A stretch of 64,000 bases of DNA, taken from contig NZ_JANPVQ010000001.1 of NCBI RefSeq assembly GCF_026157105.1, positions 1,729,501 to 1,793,500 on the forward strand. The letters run 5' to 3'. Shown one piece after another: positions 25,555 to 34,869 of this stretch (positions are counted from its first letter, which is position 1; each line of letters starts with the position of its first letter). The notes below the pieces were generated by a model. It searched no databases, had not been told where the DNA came from, and worked only from the letters and a program-made list of their open reading frames with translations. This stretch comes from Sphingomicrobium marinum (lineage in GTDB: Bacteria > Pseudomonadota > Alphaproteobacteria > Sphingomonadales > Sphingomonadaceae). The translations under genes were made by a program, and so were the position numbers.

Positions 25555-26622
25555 ATGGATCGCACCGCAGACAATAGCGGCACCCGTGAGGTCGCCGACG
25601 CGCTAAAGTTCGAAACCGCGGCGCTTGAATATTGGATGCGTGCCAATGTCGAAGGCTATCACGGCCCGATGGAGGTCAGCCAGTTCAAGGGCGGCCAGTC
25701 CAACCCGACCTACAAGATCGATACGCCGGGGGCCTCCTACGTGCTGCGGCGCAAGCCGCCTGGAAAGTTGCTGCCCGGCGCGCACGCGGTCGAGCGGGAA
25801 TATCGCGTGATGAAGGCGCTCGGCGCCCAAGGCTTCCCCGTCCCCAAGGTGCATTATCTTTGTGAGGACGAAGAAATTATCGGCACGCCCTTCTTCGTCA
25901 TGGACATGGTGGCCGGCCGGATCATCTGGGAAGCGCAATTCCCGATGATGGAGAAGGCCGAGCGCGCGGCCCATTTCGACGCGATGAACACGACCATCGC
26001 CAAGCTGCACAGCTACGAGCCTGCAAGGGTCGACCTTGGCGATTACGGCAAGGGCGAAAGTTTCGTTGCGCGGCAAGTCGAACGCTGGAGCGAAAATTAT
26101 CGCAACGACGTCGATGCCGGCCGCAACGAGCATATGGACCTTCTGGTCGACTGGCTGAACGATAACGCGCCTGACATGGACGAGCCGGTGCGGCTCATCC
26201 ACGGCGATTTTCGCTGCGACAACATGATCTTCGACGCGGACGAGCCCGAGGTACTGGCCGTGCTCGACTGGGAGCTGTCGACGCTTGGCGATCCGGCTGC
26301 CGATTTTGCCTATCACCTGATGATGTACCGCGTGCCCGCTGGCGTGTTTCGCGGTATCCAGGGCCTCGATTTCGATGAACTCGGCATCCCAAGCGAGGAC
26401 GATTATGTCGCACGCTATTGCCAGCGCACCGGGCGCGGTGGCCTGCCCCAGCTCGATTACCTGATCGTCTACAATCTGTTCCGGCTGGCGGGCATCATCC
26501 ACGGCATCAAGGGCCGCGTGGTGCGCGGAAACGCATCGAGCGCCCACGCGGCGCAAACCGCGAAGGCGCTCGAACCGTTAGCCGCGCTGGCGTGGCAGCA
26601 AGCCCAGACAGCGCGGCTCTAA
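25555..26622 (+). CDS. APH/ACAD10-like phosphotransferase
   Basis: 355 residues of the aminoglycoside phosphotransferase/choline kinase fold: SQFKGGQSNPTYKI nucleotide loop, VLRRKPPGKLLPGAHAVEREY with the Lys-Glu pair, catalytic LIHGDFRCDNMIFD (HxDxxxxN), and VLDWELSTLGDPAADFAY metal Asp. Its closest recognisable relatives are the ACAD10/11 kinase domains, which act on 4-hydroxyacyl-CoA intermediates. That would suit the fatty/branched acid context. ATG 25555 sits just before the conserved N-terminus. Confidence 0.85.
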   Translation: MDRTADNSGTREVADALKFETAALEYWMRANVEGYHGPMEVSQFKGGQSNPTYKIDTPGASYVLRRKPPGKLLPGAHAVEREYRVMKALGAQGFPVPKVHYLCEDEEIIGTPFFVMDMVAGRIIWEAQFPMMEKAERAAHFDAMNTTIAKLHSYEPARVDLGDYGKGESFVARQVERWSENYRNDVDAGRNEHMDLLVDWLNDNAPDMDEPVRLIHGDFRCDNMIFDADEPEVLAVLDWELSTLGDPAADFAYHLMMYRVPAGVFRGIQGLDFDELGIPSEDDYVARYCQRTGRGGLPQLDYLIVYNLFRLAGIIHGIKGRVVRGNASSAHAAQTAKALEPLAALAWQQAQTARL

Positions 26623-26626
26623 CTTC

Positions 26627-28810
26627 TTATTCGTCGTACCCGATGGGGAAACCGCGACGTTTCAGCAGCGCGTCGACCTCGGGGTCGCGGCCGCGGAACT
26701 TGCGATAGGCCTCGGCCCGGTCGGTTGCGTTGCCGGTCGCCAGCACGTGAATGCGGAAGGCATCGGCAATGCTGCGGTCATAGACGTCGCCCGTGCTCTC
26801 GAAATAGGCCCACGTGTCGGCGTCCATCGTTTCCGACCACAGGTAGCTGTAATAGCCCGCTGAATAGGCGTCCGACGAGAAGAGGTGATTGAACTGCGGC
26901 AGGCGGTGACGCATCACCGTTTCCTCGGGCATGTTCAACCGCTCAAGCGTCTCGCGCTCGAACGCATCGACATCGACATCGCCATCGGGATCGGTGTGCA
27001 GCGCCATGTCGACCAGCGCCGACGAGAGATACTGCACCGTCGCATAGCCTTCACCGAAGGTGCTCGACGCCTCGATCTTGTCGAGAAGTTCCTGCGGCAT
27101 CGGTTCGCCGGTCTCGTAATGCACCGCGAAGCGTTCGAGGATCGGCTTCGATAGCAGCCAGTTCTCGTTGACCTGGCTGGGATATTCGACAAAGTCGCGC
27201 TGAGCGCCCTGCAACGAGGGATAGTCGACGTCGACCAGCATGTAGTGGATGGCGTGGCCGAATTCGTGCCACAGCGTTGCGGCGTCATCAAGGCTGATCA
27301 GCACCGGTTCGCCCGGCCCCGGCTTGTTGAAATTGTTGTTGTTGGTCCACAGCCCCGGCGCGCCGCCTTCCATCTCGGTCTCGAGGCGGAAGCTGTTCAT
27401 CCACGCACCCGATCGCTTGCCGTCGCGCGCATAGGTATCGAAGTAGAACACGCCCAGCACTTCGCCGGTCTTCGAATTGGTTACTTCGAAGGTGCGGACA
27501 TCGGGGTGATAGACAGGAACAGCGCCGGTATTTTCGGTCAGTTTGAGATCATAGAGCTGCTCGGCCGACCAGAACATGCCGTCGATCATGTTGTTGAGTT
27601 CGAAGTAGGGCTTCAGCTCGTCGGCGCTGAGATCGTACTTCGCTTCGCGCAGCTTCTCGAGATAGTAAAGATAATCCCACGGCTTGATCTCGCTGAGACC
27701 GTCTTGCGAAGCGAACTCCATCATCTCGGCGACTTCTTCATCGACGCGCGCGACGGCGGCCGGCCAGACGCGGTTCATCAGGTCCATTGCGCGTTCGGGG
27801 CTACCCGCCATCGTGTCCTGCATGCGCCAGTCGGCATGGCTCTCGTAGCCGAGCAGGTCGGCGCGCTCGGCGCGGATCTTGACGATCTTCGCGATGATTT
27901 CATTGGTGTCGTTGGCATCACCATTGTCGCCGCGGTTGACGAACTTGCGCCACACTTCTTCGCGCAGCGCACGATCGGTCGCGCCGGTAAGGACGGGGTC
28001 GACCATCGATCGCGTATTCTTGATGGCATAGGTGCCCTCGGGCAGTTCGTTCGCCTGCGCCAATGCCAGCGCCGCGCTCTTCACGTCGGCCGGCACGCCT
28101 TCCATCCGCGCTTCGGGCACGGCGGTATAGGTGCTCTCATCGGCCAGCACGCGCTTGGAAAACTCGCTGAACAGGCCCGCCAGTTCCTGGTTATAGGCCG
28201 AAAGCTGCTCCTTGCCCGCTTCGTCGAGCAGCGCGCCGCCGCGCACATAGGCATCGTAGCGCCGCGTCAGGACGCGCATCTGCTGGTCGGTCAGCCCGAG
28301 GCTGTCACGACGATCGTGCAGATACTTGATCCGGTCGAACAGGTCCTGGTTGAGCGTGACCTGGTCAAACGCGGCCGACAGGCGCGGGCTCCACTTGGCG
28401 TTGAGGTCCTGCACTTCGGGGCTCGACAGGTTGTTGGCCCACAGGCCGGTGATTGCCGTGACGCGGCCCAGCGTCTCGCCCGAAAGCTCCAGCGGATCAA
28501 TCGTATTCGCCCAGGTCGGCGTGTCGGGATTGGTCGCAATGGCCATGACTTCGGCGAGATATTCGTCGATCGCGACCTGCATCGCCTCATCGACCTGGCT
28601 CAGTTCATACTGATCCCACTGCGGCACGCCCTCATAGGGGCCGGTCCATTCGGCAAGCAGCGGATTGCTGACGGCAGCTTCTGCCTCCATCGTGTCGGCA
28701 GCTTCGACGGCGAATGCTTCGGCGGTGGCGATAGCCTTGTCCTCGCCGATCGTCCCGCAGGCGCCGAGCGCGAGCGTGGCAGTTGAGGCAAAAAGCAGCT
28801 TCTTCAGCAT
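26627..28810 (-). CDS. dcp: M3 family metallopeptidase (peptidyl-dipeptidase Dcp-like), lipoprotein
   Basis: 727 residues. MLKKLLFASTATLALGAC is a lipoprotein signal, so the enzyme is periplasmic and anchored. The zinc site WHEFGHAIHYML lies in the C-terminal third, with the Glu and Tyr/His partners in SAGYYSYLWSETMDADTWAYF. It removes dipeptides or digests oligopeptides. ATG 28810 follows GGAGAGA; 28879 overlaps the NUDIX gene. Length fits M3 enzymes plus signal. It is last in a minus-strand run starting at lemA. Confidence 0.9.
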   Translation of the reverse strand: MLKKLLFASTATLALGACGTIGEDKAIATAEAFAVEAADTMEAEAAVSNPLLAEWTGPYEGVPQWDQYELSQVDEAMQVAIDEYLAEVMAIATNPDTPTWANTIDPLELSGETLGRVTAITGLWANNLSSPEVQDLNAKWSPRLSAAFDQVTLNQDLFDRIKYLHDRRDSLGLTDQQMRVLTRRYDAYVRGGALLDEAGKEQLSAYNQELAGLFSEFSKRVLADESTYTAVPEARMEGVPADVKSAALALAQANELPEGTYAIKNTRSMVDPVLTGATDRALREEVWRKFVNRGDNGDANDTNEIIAKIVKIRAERADLLGYESHADWRMQDTMAGSPERAMDLMNRVWPAAVARVDEEVAEMMEFASQDGLSEIKPWDYLYYLEKLREAKYDLSADELKPYFELNNMIDGMFWSAEQLYDLKLTENTGAVPVYHPDVRTFEVTNSKTGEVLGVFYFDTYARDGKRSGAWMNSFRLETEMEGGAPGLWTNNNNFNKPGPGEPVLISLDDAATLWHEFGHAIHYMLVDVDYPSLQGAQRDFVEYPSQVNENWLLSKPILERFAVHYETGEPMPQELLDKIEASSTFGEGYATVQYLSSALVDMALHTDPDGDVDVDAFERETLERLNMPEETVMRHRLPQFNHLFSSDAYSAGYYSYLWSETMDADTWAYFESTGDVYDRSIADAFRIHVLATGNATDRAEAYRKFRGRDPEVDALLKRRGFPIGYDE

Positions 28811-28875
28811 AAAGGGTCTCTCCGGTTTGAATATTTTCGCCGCGCTTGTGGCGCAGCGGCCGTGAACGCGCAAGG

Positions 28876-29367
28876 TCAAGCGAATTGCATCAGCCGTACG
28901 TCAATCGCGATGCCGGCGTCGCGTTTTTCCTGGATGAAACGCTCTACTTCGCCAAGCGGCACTCGATGAACGACAATGTCTTCGCTGTCATTGCCGCCAC
29001 CTGAACCGACTTTTTTAAGGTCGTGCGCACGCACGAGATGGAAGCTCTCGCTCACCATGCCGGGCGAGGAATAAAAGCGACCGACATATTCGATCCGGCC
29101 CGCCCGATAGCCGGTTTCCTCTTCGAGTTCGCGGATCGCGGCGGCCTCCGGCGTATCGTCTTCGCCGCCGTCGTCATCGCCGATCAGCCCGGCGGGAAAT
29201 TCAAGGCATCGCGCTCCGAGCGGCGCGCGAAATTGCTCGACCAGCAGAATGTCGCCGTCAATGATCGCCTCGATCGCGACCGCGCTCATCCCCCCGACGC
29301 GGGAAACATATTCCCAGCCGTCATCGTCATGCATTTCGAGATATTTGCCGCGCCAGACATTCGTCAT
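28876..29367 (-). CDS. NUDIX hydrolase, ADP-ribose pyrophosphatase-like
   Basis: 163 residues. The Nudix box starts at the Gly of PAGLIGDD, has a five-residue acidic insertion, and continues AAAIRELEEETGY, matching GX5EX7REUXEEXGU loosely. An SSPGMVSESFHLVRA segment downstream is typical of the ADP-ribose pyrophosphatase group. It hydrolyses a nucleoside diphosphate linked to another moiety. Its start overlaps the stop of the TPM-like gene, placing it in the lemA operon. Confidence 0.85.
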   Translation of the reverse strand: MTNVWRGKYLEMHDDDGWEYVSRVGGMSAVAIEAIIDGDILLVEQFRAPLGARCLEFPAGLIGDDDGGEDDTPEAAAIRELEEETGYRAGRIEYVGRFYSSPGMVSESFHLVRAHDLKKVGSGGGNDSEDIVVHRVPLGEVERFIQEKRDAGIAIDVRLMQFA

Positions 29368-30035
29368 AGTTCGATAAGCTTATCGGGGATTTCGTTGGTG
29401 TCATCCGATGACTTGGGGAAATGTTCGGCAAGCACATCGCCGATTTCCTCGATGCAATCGCATATTCCATCGACGACGCGGCCTTCCTTGACGGGTCCCA
29501 ATAGCGCAATCATCGCCTCGGCCCAGGTATCGGGCTCGACGACTTCGCTGATGGCATCGTCATGGACGATCTCGGCGCGATGCTCCCCCATCGACAGGTA
29601 GATCAGGATGCCGGTGCGCCCGATCGTGCGCCGCTCGGCGCCCGCCTTGTAGATGTCGATCGCGCGCCGCCTGACACGCCGCGTCTTCGTGGAGCCCGGC
29701 GTCAAGGCCAACCTTAGCGGCATGTAGCGCATGAGTGCCAACATGCCGAGAAACAGCGCCAGCGCGATGCCCAGCAGCAATGTCAACTGACCCTGCATCG
29801 AGGGCTCGTCCCATGACTTGAAGATCCAATTGTAGGGCTCGCTCAGCAGCGAGGGCCAGATCGACACCGCGCCAAGCCACAGGAATGTCGCGAGCACGGC
29901 AAAGTGCAAGGCAACGTCGTGATACTTGTCCGACTGGTCGGTCGTGACGGCGATGATCTCGCCATCCGACAGCAGTTCGGCTTTCGCGATCGCCGCAGAA
30001 ACGCGCTTGTGATCTTCAGCCGTCATATCGTGCAT
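29364..30035 (-). CDS. TPM-domain membrane protein
   Basis: 223 residues from ATG 30035, which shares a base with the upstream stop (TGATG). An N-terminal TPM-like part (VSAAIAKAELLSDGEIIAV) is followed by two membrane helices (VALHFAVLATFLWLGAVSI, LTLLLGIALALFLGMLAL) and a C-terminal domain with TGILIYLSMGEHRAEIVHDD and DTWAEAMIALLGPVKEGR. The split TPM fold around a membrane hairpin is characteristic of this subgroup. Likely works with the two TPM proteins and LemA encoded just upstream; role unknown. Confidence 0.82.
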   Translation of the reverse strand: MHDMTAEDHKRVSAAIAKAELLSDGEIIAVTTDQSDKYHDVALHFAVLATFLWLGAVSIWPSLLSEPYNWIFKSWDEPSMQGQLTLLLGIALALFLGMLALMRYMPLRLALTPGSTKTRRVRRRAIDIYKAGAERRTIGRTGILIYLSMGEHRAEIVHDDAISEVVEPDTWAEAMIALLGPVKEGRVVDGICDCIEEIGDVLAEHFPKSSDDTNEIPDKLIEL

Positions 30036-30916
30036 CACCACCCCCCCGAGGCACCGCCGCCACCAAAGCCACCGCCGCCAAAACCGCCGCCGAAACCACC
30101 GCCGCCGCCAAAGCCGCCGCCGCCGAAGCCTCCAAAGCCGCCCCCACGCGTGGCAATCCGGGTCGCCGCATCAATGCCCCACAGGAACACCGCCAAGTCG
30201 CCGCTATCCATTTCACGCCGTCGCCGCTTGCGCCGCTTGCCATCCTTGCCGCGGTACCGCTTGCGATCATAGCGACTGCCGCCCGCGCGGCGCGCAATCG
30301 ACAGCACCACGAACATCACGATCATGAAAATCAGAAACGCGCTTCCGCCTGCGACCTCGGCGGCCTCGGGACGCGATCCGGCAGGCTGCGATGCCAGTTC
30401 TTCCGCCCGGGCCTGCGCTTCTTCGGGCGTCAGCGCGAGACTTTCCAGAATCGCGTCAGTGCCGGCGTCGAAGCCGCGATAAAAGTCGCCTGCCTTGAAG
30501 GCGGGTTCGATCTGGCCGCGAATGATCCGGCCGGAAATGATGTCGGGCAGAAAGACGCGCGCGCCATATCCGGTCTCGATCCGGATGCGGCGCTCCTCGC
30601 GCGCAACCAAAAGGATGACGCCGTCATCGCGCTCGGCATCGCCGACGCCCCATTCGCGGCCCAGCTGGTAGCCGTAATTCTCGATCGTCGAGCCCTGCAG
30701 GTCCTGCAGCGTGACGATGACAACCTGCCGTTCAGTCGCCTCAAAACTGTCTTTCAGCTTCTGGTTGAGCGCAAGTTCTTCCTGTGGCGAAAGAAATTCG
30801 CCTTCATCCACGATCCATGTATCCGTCGGGCGTTCCGGAAAAGTCAAATCCTGCGCTATGGCAGGTGTAGCCAAAGTGACGAGCAGGAACAGCAGAGTAG
30901 AGACTAGCTTGGTCAT
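30035..30916 (-). CDS. TPM-domain protein with Gly-rich C-terminus (YgcG-like)
   Basis: 293 residues. Signal peptide (VSTLLFLLVTLATPAIAQ); TPM domain about 30-150 (WIVDEGEFLSPQEELALNQ, QVVIVTLQDLQGSTIENYG, RDDGVILLVAREERRIRIE); one membrane helix (SAFLIFMIVMFVVLSIA); a very basic cytoplasmic segment; and a tail of GGGFGG repeats ending GGASGGW. Low-complexity Gly tails are common in this family. Some TPM proteins show phosphatase or chaperone-like activity, and which applies is unknown. Start overlaps the preceding stop. Confidence 0.88.
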   Translation of the reverse strand: MTKLVSTLLFLLVTLATPAIAQDLTFPERPTDTWIVDEGEFLSPQEELALNQKLKDSFEATERQVVIVTLQDLQGSTIENYGYQLGREWGVGDAERDDGVILLVAREERRIRIETGYGARVFLPDIISGRIIRGQIEPAFKAGDFYRGFDAGTDAILESLALTPEEAQARAEELASQPAGSRPEAAEVAGGSAFLIFMIVMFVVLSIARRAGGSRYDRKRYRGKDGKRRKRRRREMDSGDLAVFLWGIDAATRIATRGGGFGGFGGGGFGGGGGFGGGFGGGGFGGGGASGGW

Positions 30917-31464
30917 TGCGCCGCGCGCCTCCGTACTTCGCTACGATATCGCGGCCGGACCGGATCTTCTTCAAGCAGGTCTGCGATCACATCTGCCCCT
31001 TCTTCGAAGCCACGTTCAAATTCACCGTCGCGGAAAGCGGGCTCGATCGTACGCCTGATAATGCGGCCAGCGGCCACGTCCGTCAGCAAACCTTCGAGCC
31101 CGCTTCCTACTTCGATCCGCAACCGCCGCTCATCGCGGGCGACCACGAAGAGGATGCCATTATCTAACTCGGGCTTTCCGATGCCGAGAGACCGACCGAG
31201 ATTGAGGCTGTACGCCTCGATCGTTTGCCCTTCGAGGCTCGGCGTAGTCCAGACAAAGAGCTCATCGCCCGTCGCCGCTTCAAGATCGAGGATGCGCCTA
31301 CGCAACCTTTCCTCAGCGGCATCCGACAACATGTCCGCGCCGTCATAAACCAAACTTCGCTGCGGTGAAGTATTGTCGTTGGCCGCGCCAACAACATTCA
31401 CCACCGCAGGCTCACTCGAACAGGCCGCCACTAGTGCGACCAGGGGCAGGATCGCCGCCTTCAC
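30913..31464 (-). CDS. TPM-domain lipoprotein
   Basis: 183 residues. MKAAILPLVALVAAC is a lipoprotein signal. The TPM domain has VYDGADMLSDAAEERL, LFVWTTPSLEGQTIEAYS, LDNGILFVVARDERRLRIE and RTIEPAFRDGEFERGF, clearly related to the next gene. No membrane helix follows, so the domain is periplasmic and lipid anchored. It starts one base after the lemA stop and is the second gene of the operon. Confidence 0.86.
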   Translation of the reverse strand: MKAAILPLVALVAACSSEPAVVNVVGAANDNTSPQRSLVYDGADMLSDAAEERLRRRILDLEAATGDELFVWTTPSLEGQTIEAYSLNLGRSLGIGKPELDNGILFVVARDERRLRIEVGSGLEGLLTDVAAGRIIRRTIEPAFRDGEFERGFEEGADVIADLLEEDPVRPRYRSEVRRRAAQ

Positions 31465-32058
31465 TTACTGGTCGAAATCGACCGTCGGCGCTTCTTCTGC
31501 GCCTTCGGCAGCTTCGAACGGCACCTTGGGTTCGGCGTCGTAGAAGACCTTGGCGCCGATGGCCGACGGGAAGGTGCGGATCTCGGTATTATAGGCCCGC
31601 ACGCTGTCATTATAGTCGCGGCGCGCCACGAGAATCGAGTTCTCGGTCCCTTCGAGCTGGACCATCAGGTCGGCAAACCGCTCCTGGCTGGCGAGCTGGG
31701 GATAGCGTTCCATGATCACCGTGCCGAGCAGGCTGCGCGCGTTCGCCAGCTGGCCCTGCGCGTTGGCGTAAGCCTGCACCGCCTCGGGATTGTCGAGCTG
31801 GTCGGGGCTGAGCTGCGCCGAGGTGGCACTCGCGCGCGCTTCGGTAATCTGAGTCAGGATCTGCTCTTCGCTATCGGCCGCCGCCTGCACCGTCTCGACA
31901 AGATTGCCGATGAGGTCGTTACGACGCTGATATTCGGCCTGAAGGTTGCCGAACGCCGCATTCACTTCTTCTTCGGCCGTGGGCACACTGTTGAGGCCGC
32001 AGCCGGCAAGGCTCAGCGCGGCGATCGGGGCCAGGATGGCCAGACGAAGTTTGCTCAT
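31465..32058 (-). CDS. lemA: LemA family lipoprotein
   Basis: 197 residues. MSKLRLAILAPIAALSLAGC carries the lipobox LAGC. The helical LemA domain shows YQRRNDLIGNLVETVQA, ANAQGQLANARSLLGTVI and YPQLASQERFADLMVQLEG, with ARRDYNDSVRAYNTEIRTFP, all highly conserved. It heads the lemA-TPM-TPM-TPM-NUDIX operon, an arrangement often seen for lemA beside TPM genes. Cellular role is not settled; membrane stress or secretion roles have been proposed for relatives. Confidence 0.93.
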   Translation of the reverse strand: MSKLRLAILAPIAALSLAGCGLNSVPTAEEEVNAAFGNLQAEYQRRNDLIGNLVETVQAAADSEEQILTQITEARASATSAQLSPDQLDNPEAVQAYANAQGQLANARSLLGTVIMERYPQLASQERFADLMVQLEGTENSILVARRDYNDSVRAYNTEIRTFPSAIGAKVFYDAEPKVPFEAAEGAEEAPTVDFDQ

Positions 32059-32181
32059 GTTTCGAATTTCCCCATTTTTGACTGTGTTACCTCACTAGGT
32101 AGGTATTCGACGCCCCCCTTTCAATGTCGGCAAAAAGACATAAGGTGCTGATCCGTATCAAAATCGGAGGGGAAAACGGGG

Positions 32182-32616
32182 ATGTTTAAAGAATTTCGCG
32201 ATTTCATCGCCAAGGGCAACGTAATCGACCTTGCCGTCGCGGTGATCATCGGCGGCGCGTTCGCGCTTATAACTGCCAGCCTGACAGACGATGTCATTAT
32301 GCCGATCGTCGGCGCTATCTTCGGTGGCGCGGACTTCTCGAATTACTTCACGCTGCTAAGCGACCTGCCCGAAGGGTTCGAGGGCAACCCCAACAGCTAT
32401 ACCGATCTCAAGGAAGCTGGCGCCGCGGTTGTCGGCTGGGGGCAGTTCATCACCGTGGTGATCAACTTCCTGATCCTCGCTTTCATCATCTTCATCCTGG
32501 TTCGACAGGCCAACAAGATCATCGACAAGGCGAAGAAGGAAGAGGAAGAAGCACCGGCCGGACCGAGCGAAACCGATCTCCTCAAGGAAATCCGCGACCT
32601 TCTCAAGAAAGACTAA
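32182..32616 (+). CDS. mscL: Large-conductance mechanosensitive channel MscL
   Basis: 144 residues. The N-terminal FKEFRDFIAKGNVIDLAVAV and first membrane helix AVIIGGAFALITASLTDDVI are the MscL signature. The second helix is FITVVINFLILAFIIFILV, followed by the C-terminal charged bundle ETDLLKEIRDLLKKD. The homopentamer opens under membrane tension to release solutes in osmotic downshock. The gene diverges from lemA and ends at a hairpin shared with the amidohydrolase gene. Confidence 0.96.
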   Translation: MFKEFRDFIAKGNVIDLAVAVIIGGAFALITASLTDDVIMPIVGAIFGGADFSNYFTLLSDLPEGFEGNPNSYTDLKEAGAAVVGWGQFITVVINFLILAFIIFILVRQANKIIDKAKKEEEEAPAGPSETDLLKEIRDLLKKD

Positions 32617-32638
32617 TCTCGAAAAAATAATGGGAAGT

Positions 32639-32664
32639 GGGCGCGGCCGGCGATGGCCGCGCCC
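32639..32664. terminator. Hairpin between convergent mscL and amidohydrolase genes
   Basis: GGGCGCGGCC and GGCCGCGCCC form a perfect ten-pair stem around the loop GGCGAT. Neither side has a strong T-run, so it may slow rather than fully terminate transcription in both directions. Confidence 0.65.
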
Positions 32665-32674
32665 TGTTCTCTGC

Positions 32675-34699
32675 CTATTTGGGCATTCCGCTGAACCCGG
32701 CGGCGGCGCGTAGCTCGTCACCGTCCATCACATAGCCGTCGCTCACCACCGTCACGACGCGGCGTAGCGCGCCGAGATCTTGGCTGACATCGCCGTCGAC
32801 CAGCACCATGTCCGCTTCTTTGCCGACGGTAATCGATCCGGTGCGATCGTCGATCCCCACCAGCATGGCGGGATAGAGCGTCGCCGTGCGCAGCGCCTCC
32901 TCCTTGGTCAGGCCGGCGATCTCGTAGATCTCGATTTCGCGGACCAGTTCGAGCCCATAGCCGTCGGTGCCCGCCACCATCTTGATGCCCTCGTCATCTA
33001 GCTTGCCGATAAGGTCGAGCATCTTCTGGTAGCTCTTTTGCATGTCTTCGCGCGTCACACCGCCGAACAGTGGATAGCCGCCCTGGTTGAGCTGGCGTTC
33101 GAACACTGCGGGCAAGGTGCCGGCATAAGGCTGGTACGCCGGGGCAAGCTGGGGGTCGGTATAGGTGAAGCTGCCTTCGAAGATCATGATCGTCGGATCG
33201 ACCCACGTGCCGCGCTCTTTCAGCAAGTCGAAGAAGGCCGTCATGACCTCGCCGTCGAGACCGACGTCTTTGGCATATTGCGCCGGTCCTTCGAAACGCG
33301 CCGCCGTATTGGAGATGTCGACCACGCTTTGCGGCAGCGCTTCCATCATGATGAAGTTGAGGTGCGTGACTTCGTCATAGCCCGCCTTGACCGCTTCGGA
33401 AGGCCGCATCGTCGCGGGCACATGACCAAGGACATTGAGGCCCAGCCGATGCGCTTCCTCGGCGGCGGGCGCGATCCATTCGGGGTTCATCGAGGTATAG
33501 AATTTCACGCCCCAGAGCCCGTTCTCATGCGCCTTGCGCACCGCCGCGATCGCCTCTTCCTCGCTCGACACCAGGTCCGCGCCCTGTGCGGATAGCGGAT
33601 GCTTCTGGTCGATGATCGGGGTCCCGAATATCTCGGGCGCCACGATCTTGCCCTCGCGCTGCGCCGCGCCGAAGGTCACCAGCTCGGCCGTGCCGTTACC
33701 GGGGCTACGAATGCTGGTCATCCCGGTCGCCACATTGGCGAGCAGGTCATAGCCGTTGGAGAAATGCTTGTGCGCATCCCACAGGCCCGGCACCAGGCTC
33801 TTACCGGTGCCGTCGATGACACGGACGCCATTTCGAGGTGCGATGCCACCTGCTTCGGCAATGGCAACAATCTTACCGCCTTCGACAGCGACCGCCCGGT
33901 CAGGCACGAAGACTCCCGCCACGGCGTCGAACAGGATGACATTGTCGAAAATAATCGGCGCGCGCGCTTCCTCGGTAAGGAAACGGGCGGCGATCGCTTC
34001 GGTCGCCGCCGCGGCGGCTTCTTCCTGCACGGCTTTCAGGGTCATGAAATGCTCTTCATACCCTTCGCGCATCAGCCCCATCCAGTTGATCGTGGCGAGA
34101 TGGCGGCCCTCCTGGTCAAGCCAGACGGGCGTGGGATTGGTCGACAATCCATCGATGAACATCAGCTGCGCAGTAATGTTGCCGTCTTCGTCCTCGATCT
34201 CGACCGAAGGGCCCATGCGGCTGGTGGCCTTGCCGGTAGGCAACAGATCGACCGCGCCCGTCGGGAAGACATGTTCCGCAAGCAGCCCGAAAATCGCCTC
34301 GGGGCCGCCGCGCGGCAGGTAGAAGCCGTCATCCCCCTCGCCCTGGTCGGCACCGCTGTCCCAGCGCAACCTGCCGTCCTCGCTCACCAGCGTTTCCGCG
34401 GCGTCGCCCGACGGCGTAACCCCGCGAATTTCGAGACCGTGGATCTTGCCGTCCGGTCCAAGTTCGACCAGCGCGTCGGTCTCGGTGATCCAGCCGCGAA
34501 GACTTTGCGATTTGCGGAAGGCCTCTGCCCCATTATCGGTAGTCCAACGCCATTCGCTGCCGTGCGTATTGGTTTCTGAAACGATAATGAACTGGGTCGC
34601 ATGTTCGGGCGGGTCGAAAAGCTCTTCCTTTGAAACCGGATGCGCCGTCGCAGCCGTGGAAACCAGAAGCCCTGCGGTAAAAAGCGCCAGTCGACCCAT
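32675..34699 (-). CDS. Secreted amidohydrolase family protein (imidazolonepropionase-like)
   Basis: 674 residues with a signal peptide (LALFTAGLLVSTAATA). An N-terminal beta-rich region of about 230 residues precedes the amidohydrolase domain: LVPGLWDAHKHFSNG (metal HxH), GVKFYTSM with a candidate Lys, VLGHVPATMRP, EVTHLNFIM and MVAGTDGYGLELV (metal Asp), then VGKEADMVLVDGD. It probably hydrolyses a peptide or cyclic amide outside the cytoplasm. ATG 34699 follows GGGGAGA; 34756 would lengthen and spoil the signal peptide. Confidence 0.87.
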   Translation of the reverse strand: MGRLALFTAGLLVSTAATAHPVSKEELFDPPEHATQFIIVSETNTHGSEWRWTTDNGAEAFRKSQSLRGWITETDALVELGPDGKIHGLEIRGVTPSGDAAETLVSEDGRLRWDSGADQGEGDDGFYLPRGGPEAIFGLLAEHVFPTGAVDLLPTGKATSRMGPSVEIEDEDGNITAQLMFIDGLSTNPTPVWLDQEGRHLATINWMGLMREGYEEHFMTLKAVQEEAAAAATEAIAARFLTEEARAPIIFDNVILFDAVAGVFVPDRAVAVEGGKIVAIAEAGGIAPRNGVRVIDGTGKSLVPGLWDAHKHFSNGYDLLANVATGMTSIRSPGNGTAELVTFGAAQREGKIVAPEIFGTPIIDQKHPLSAQGADLVSSEEEAIAAVRKAHENGLWGVKFYTSMNPEWIAPAAEEAHRLGLNVLGHVPATMRPSEAVKAGYDEVTHLNFIMMEALPQSVVDISNTAARFEGPAQYAKDVGLDGEVMTAFFDLLKERGTWVDPTIMIFEGSFTYTDPQLAPAYQPYAGTLPAVFERQLNQGGYPLFGGVTREDMQKSYQKMLDLIGKLDDEGIKMVAGTDGYGLELVREIEIYEIAGLTKEEALRTATLYPAMLVGIDDRTGSITVGKEADMVLVDGDVSQDLGALRRVVTVVSDGYVMDGDELRAAAGFSGMPK

Positions 34700-34869
34700 C
34701 GTGATTCTCCCCTTTTTGATGGGTGAAACTATGCGCCTGCCTTGGCTCCATCGCAAGCGGTTGAAGCACTTGGTTTAAATAAGGGTTCAATTTTAAAAAT
34801 TAACTTGTTATAAGTCTTGGCTTCGGGGGCCGCCCAGGTGCGGCGCGTCGCACAGGGAGTAAAAGAAGC

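Noticed and set aside
27245-28786. 513-codon ORF antisense to the M3 peptidase gene
   Set aside because: Same antisense composition, no motifs, no ribosome binding site; the opposite strand has a complete peptidase with HEFGH.
30035-30140. GGGFGG repeats as a possible genomic repeat element
   Set aside because: They lie in frame within the Gly-rich tail of the TPM protein, where such tails are common.
33599-34579. 326-codon ORF antisense to the amidohydrolase
   Set aside because: The coding strand has a signal peptide and metal-binding motifs; this one has none.
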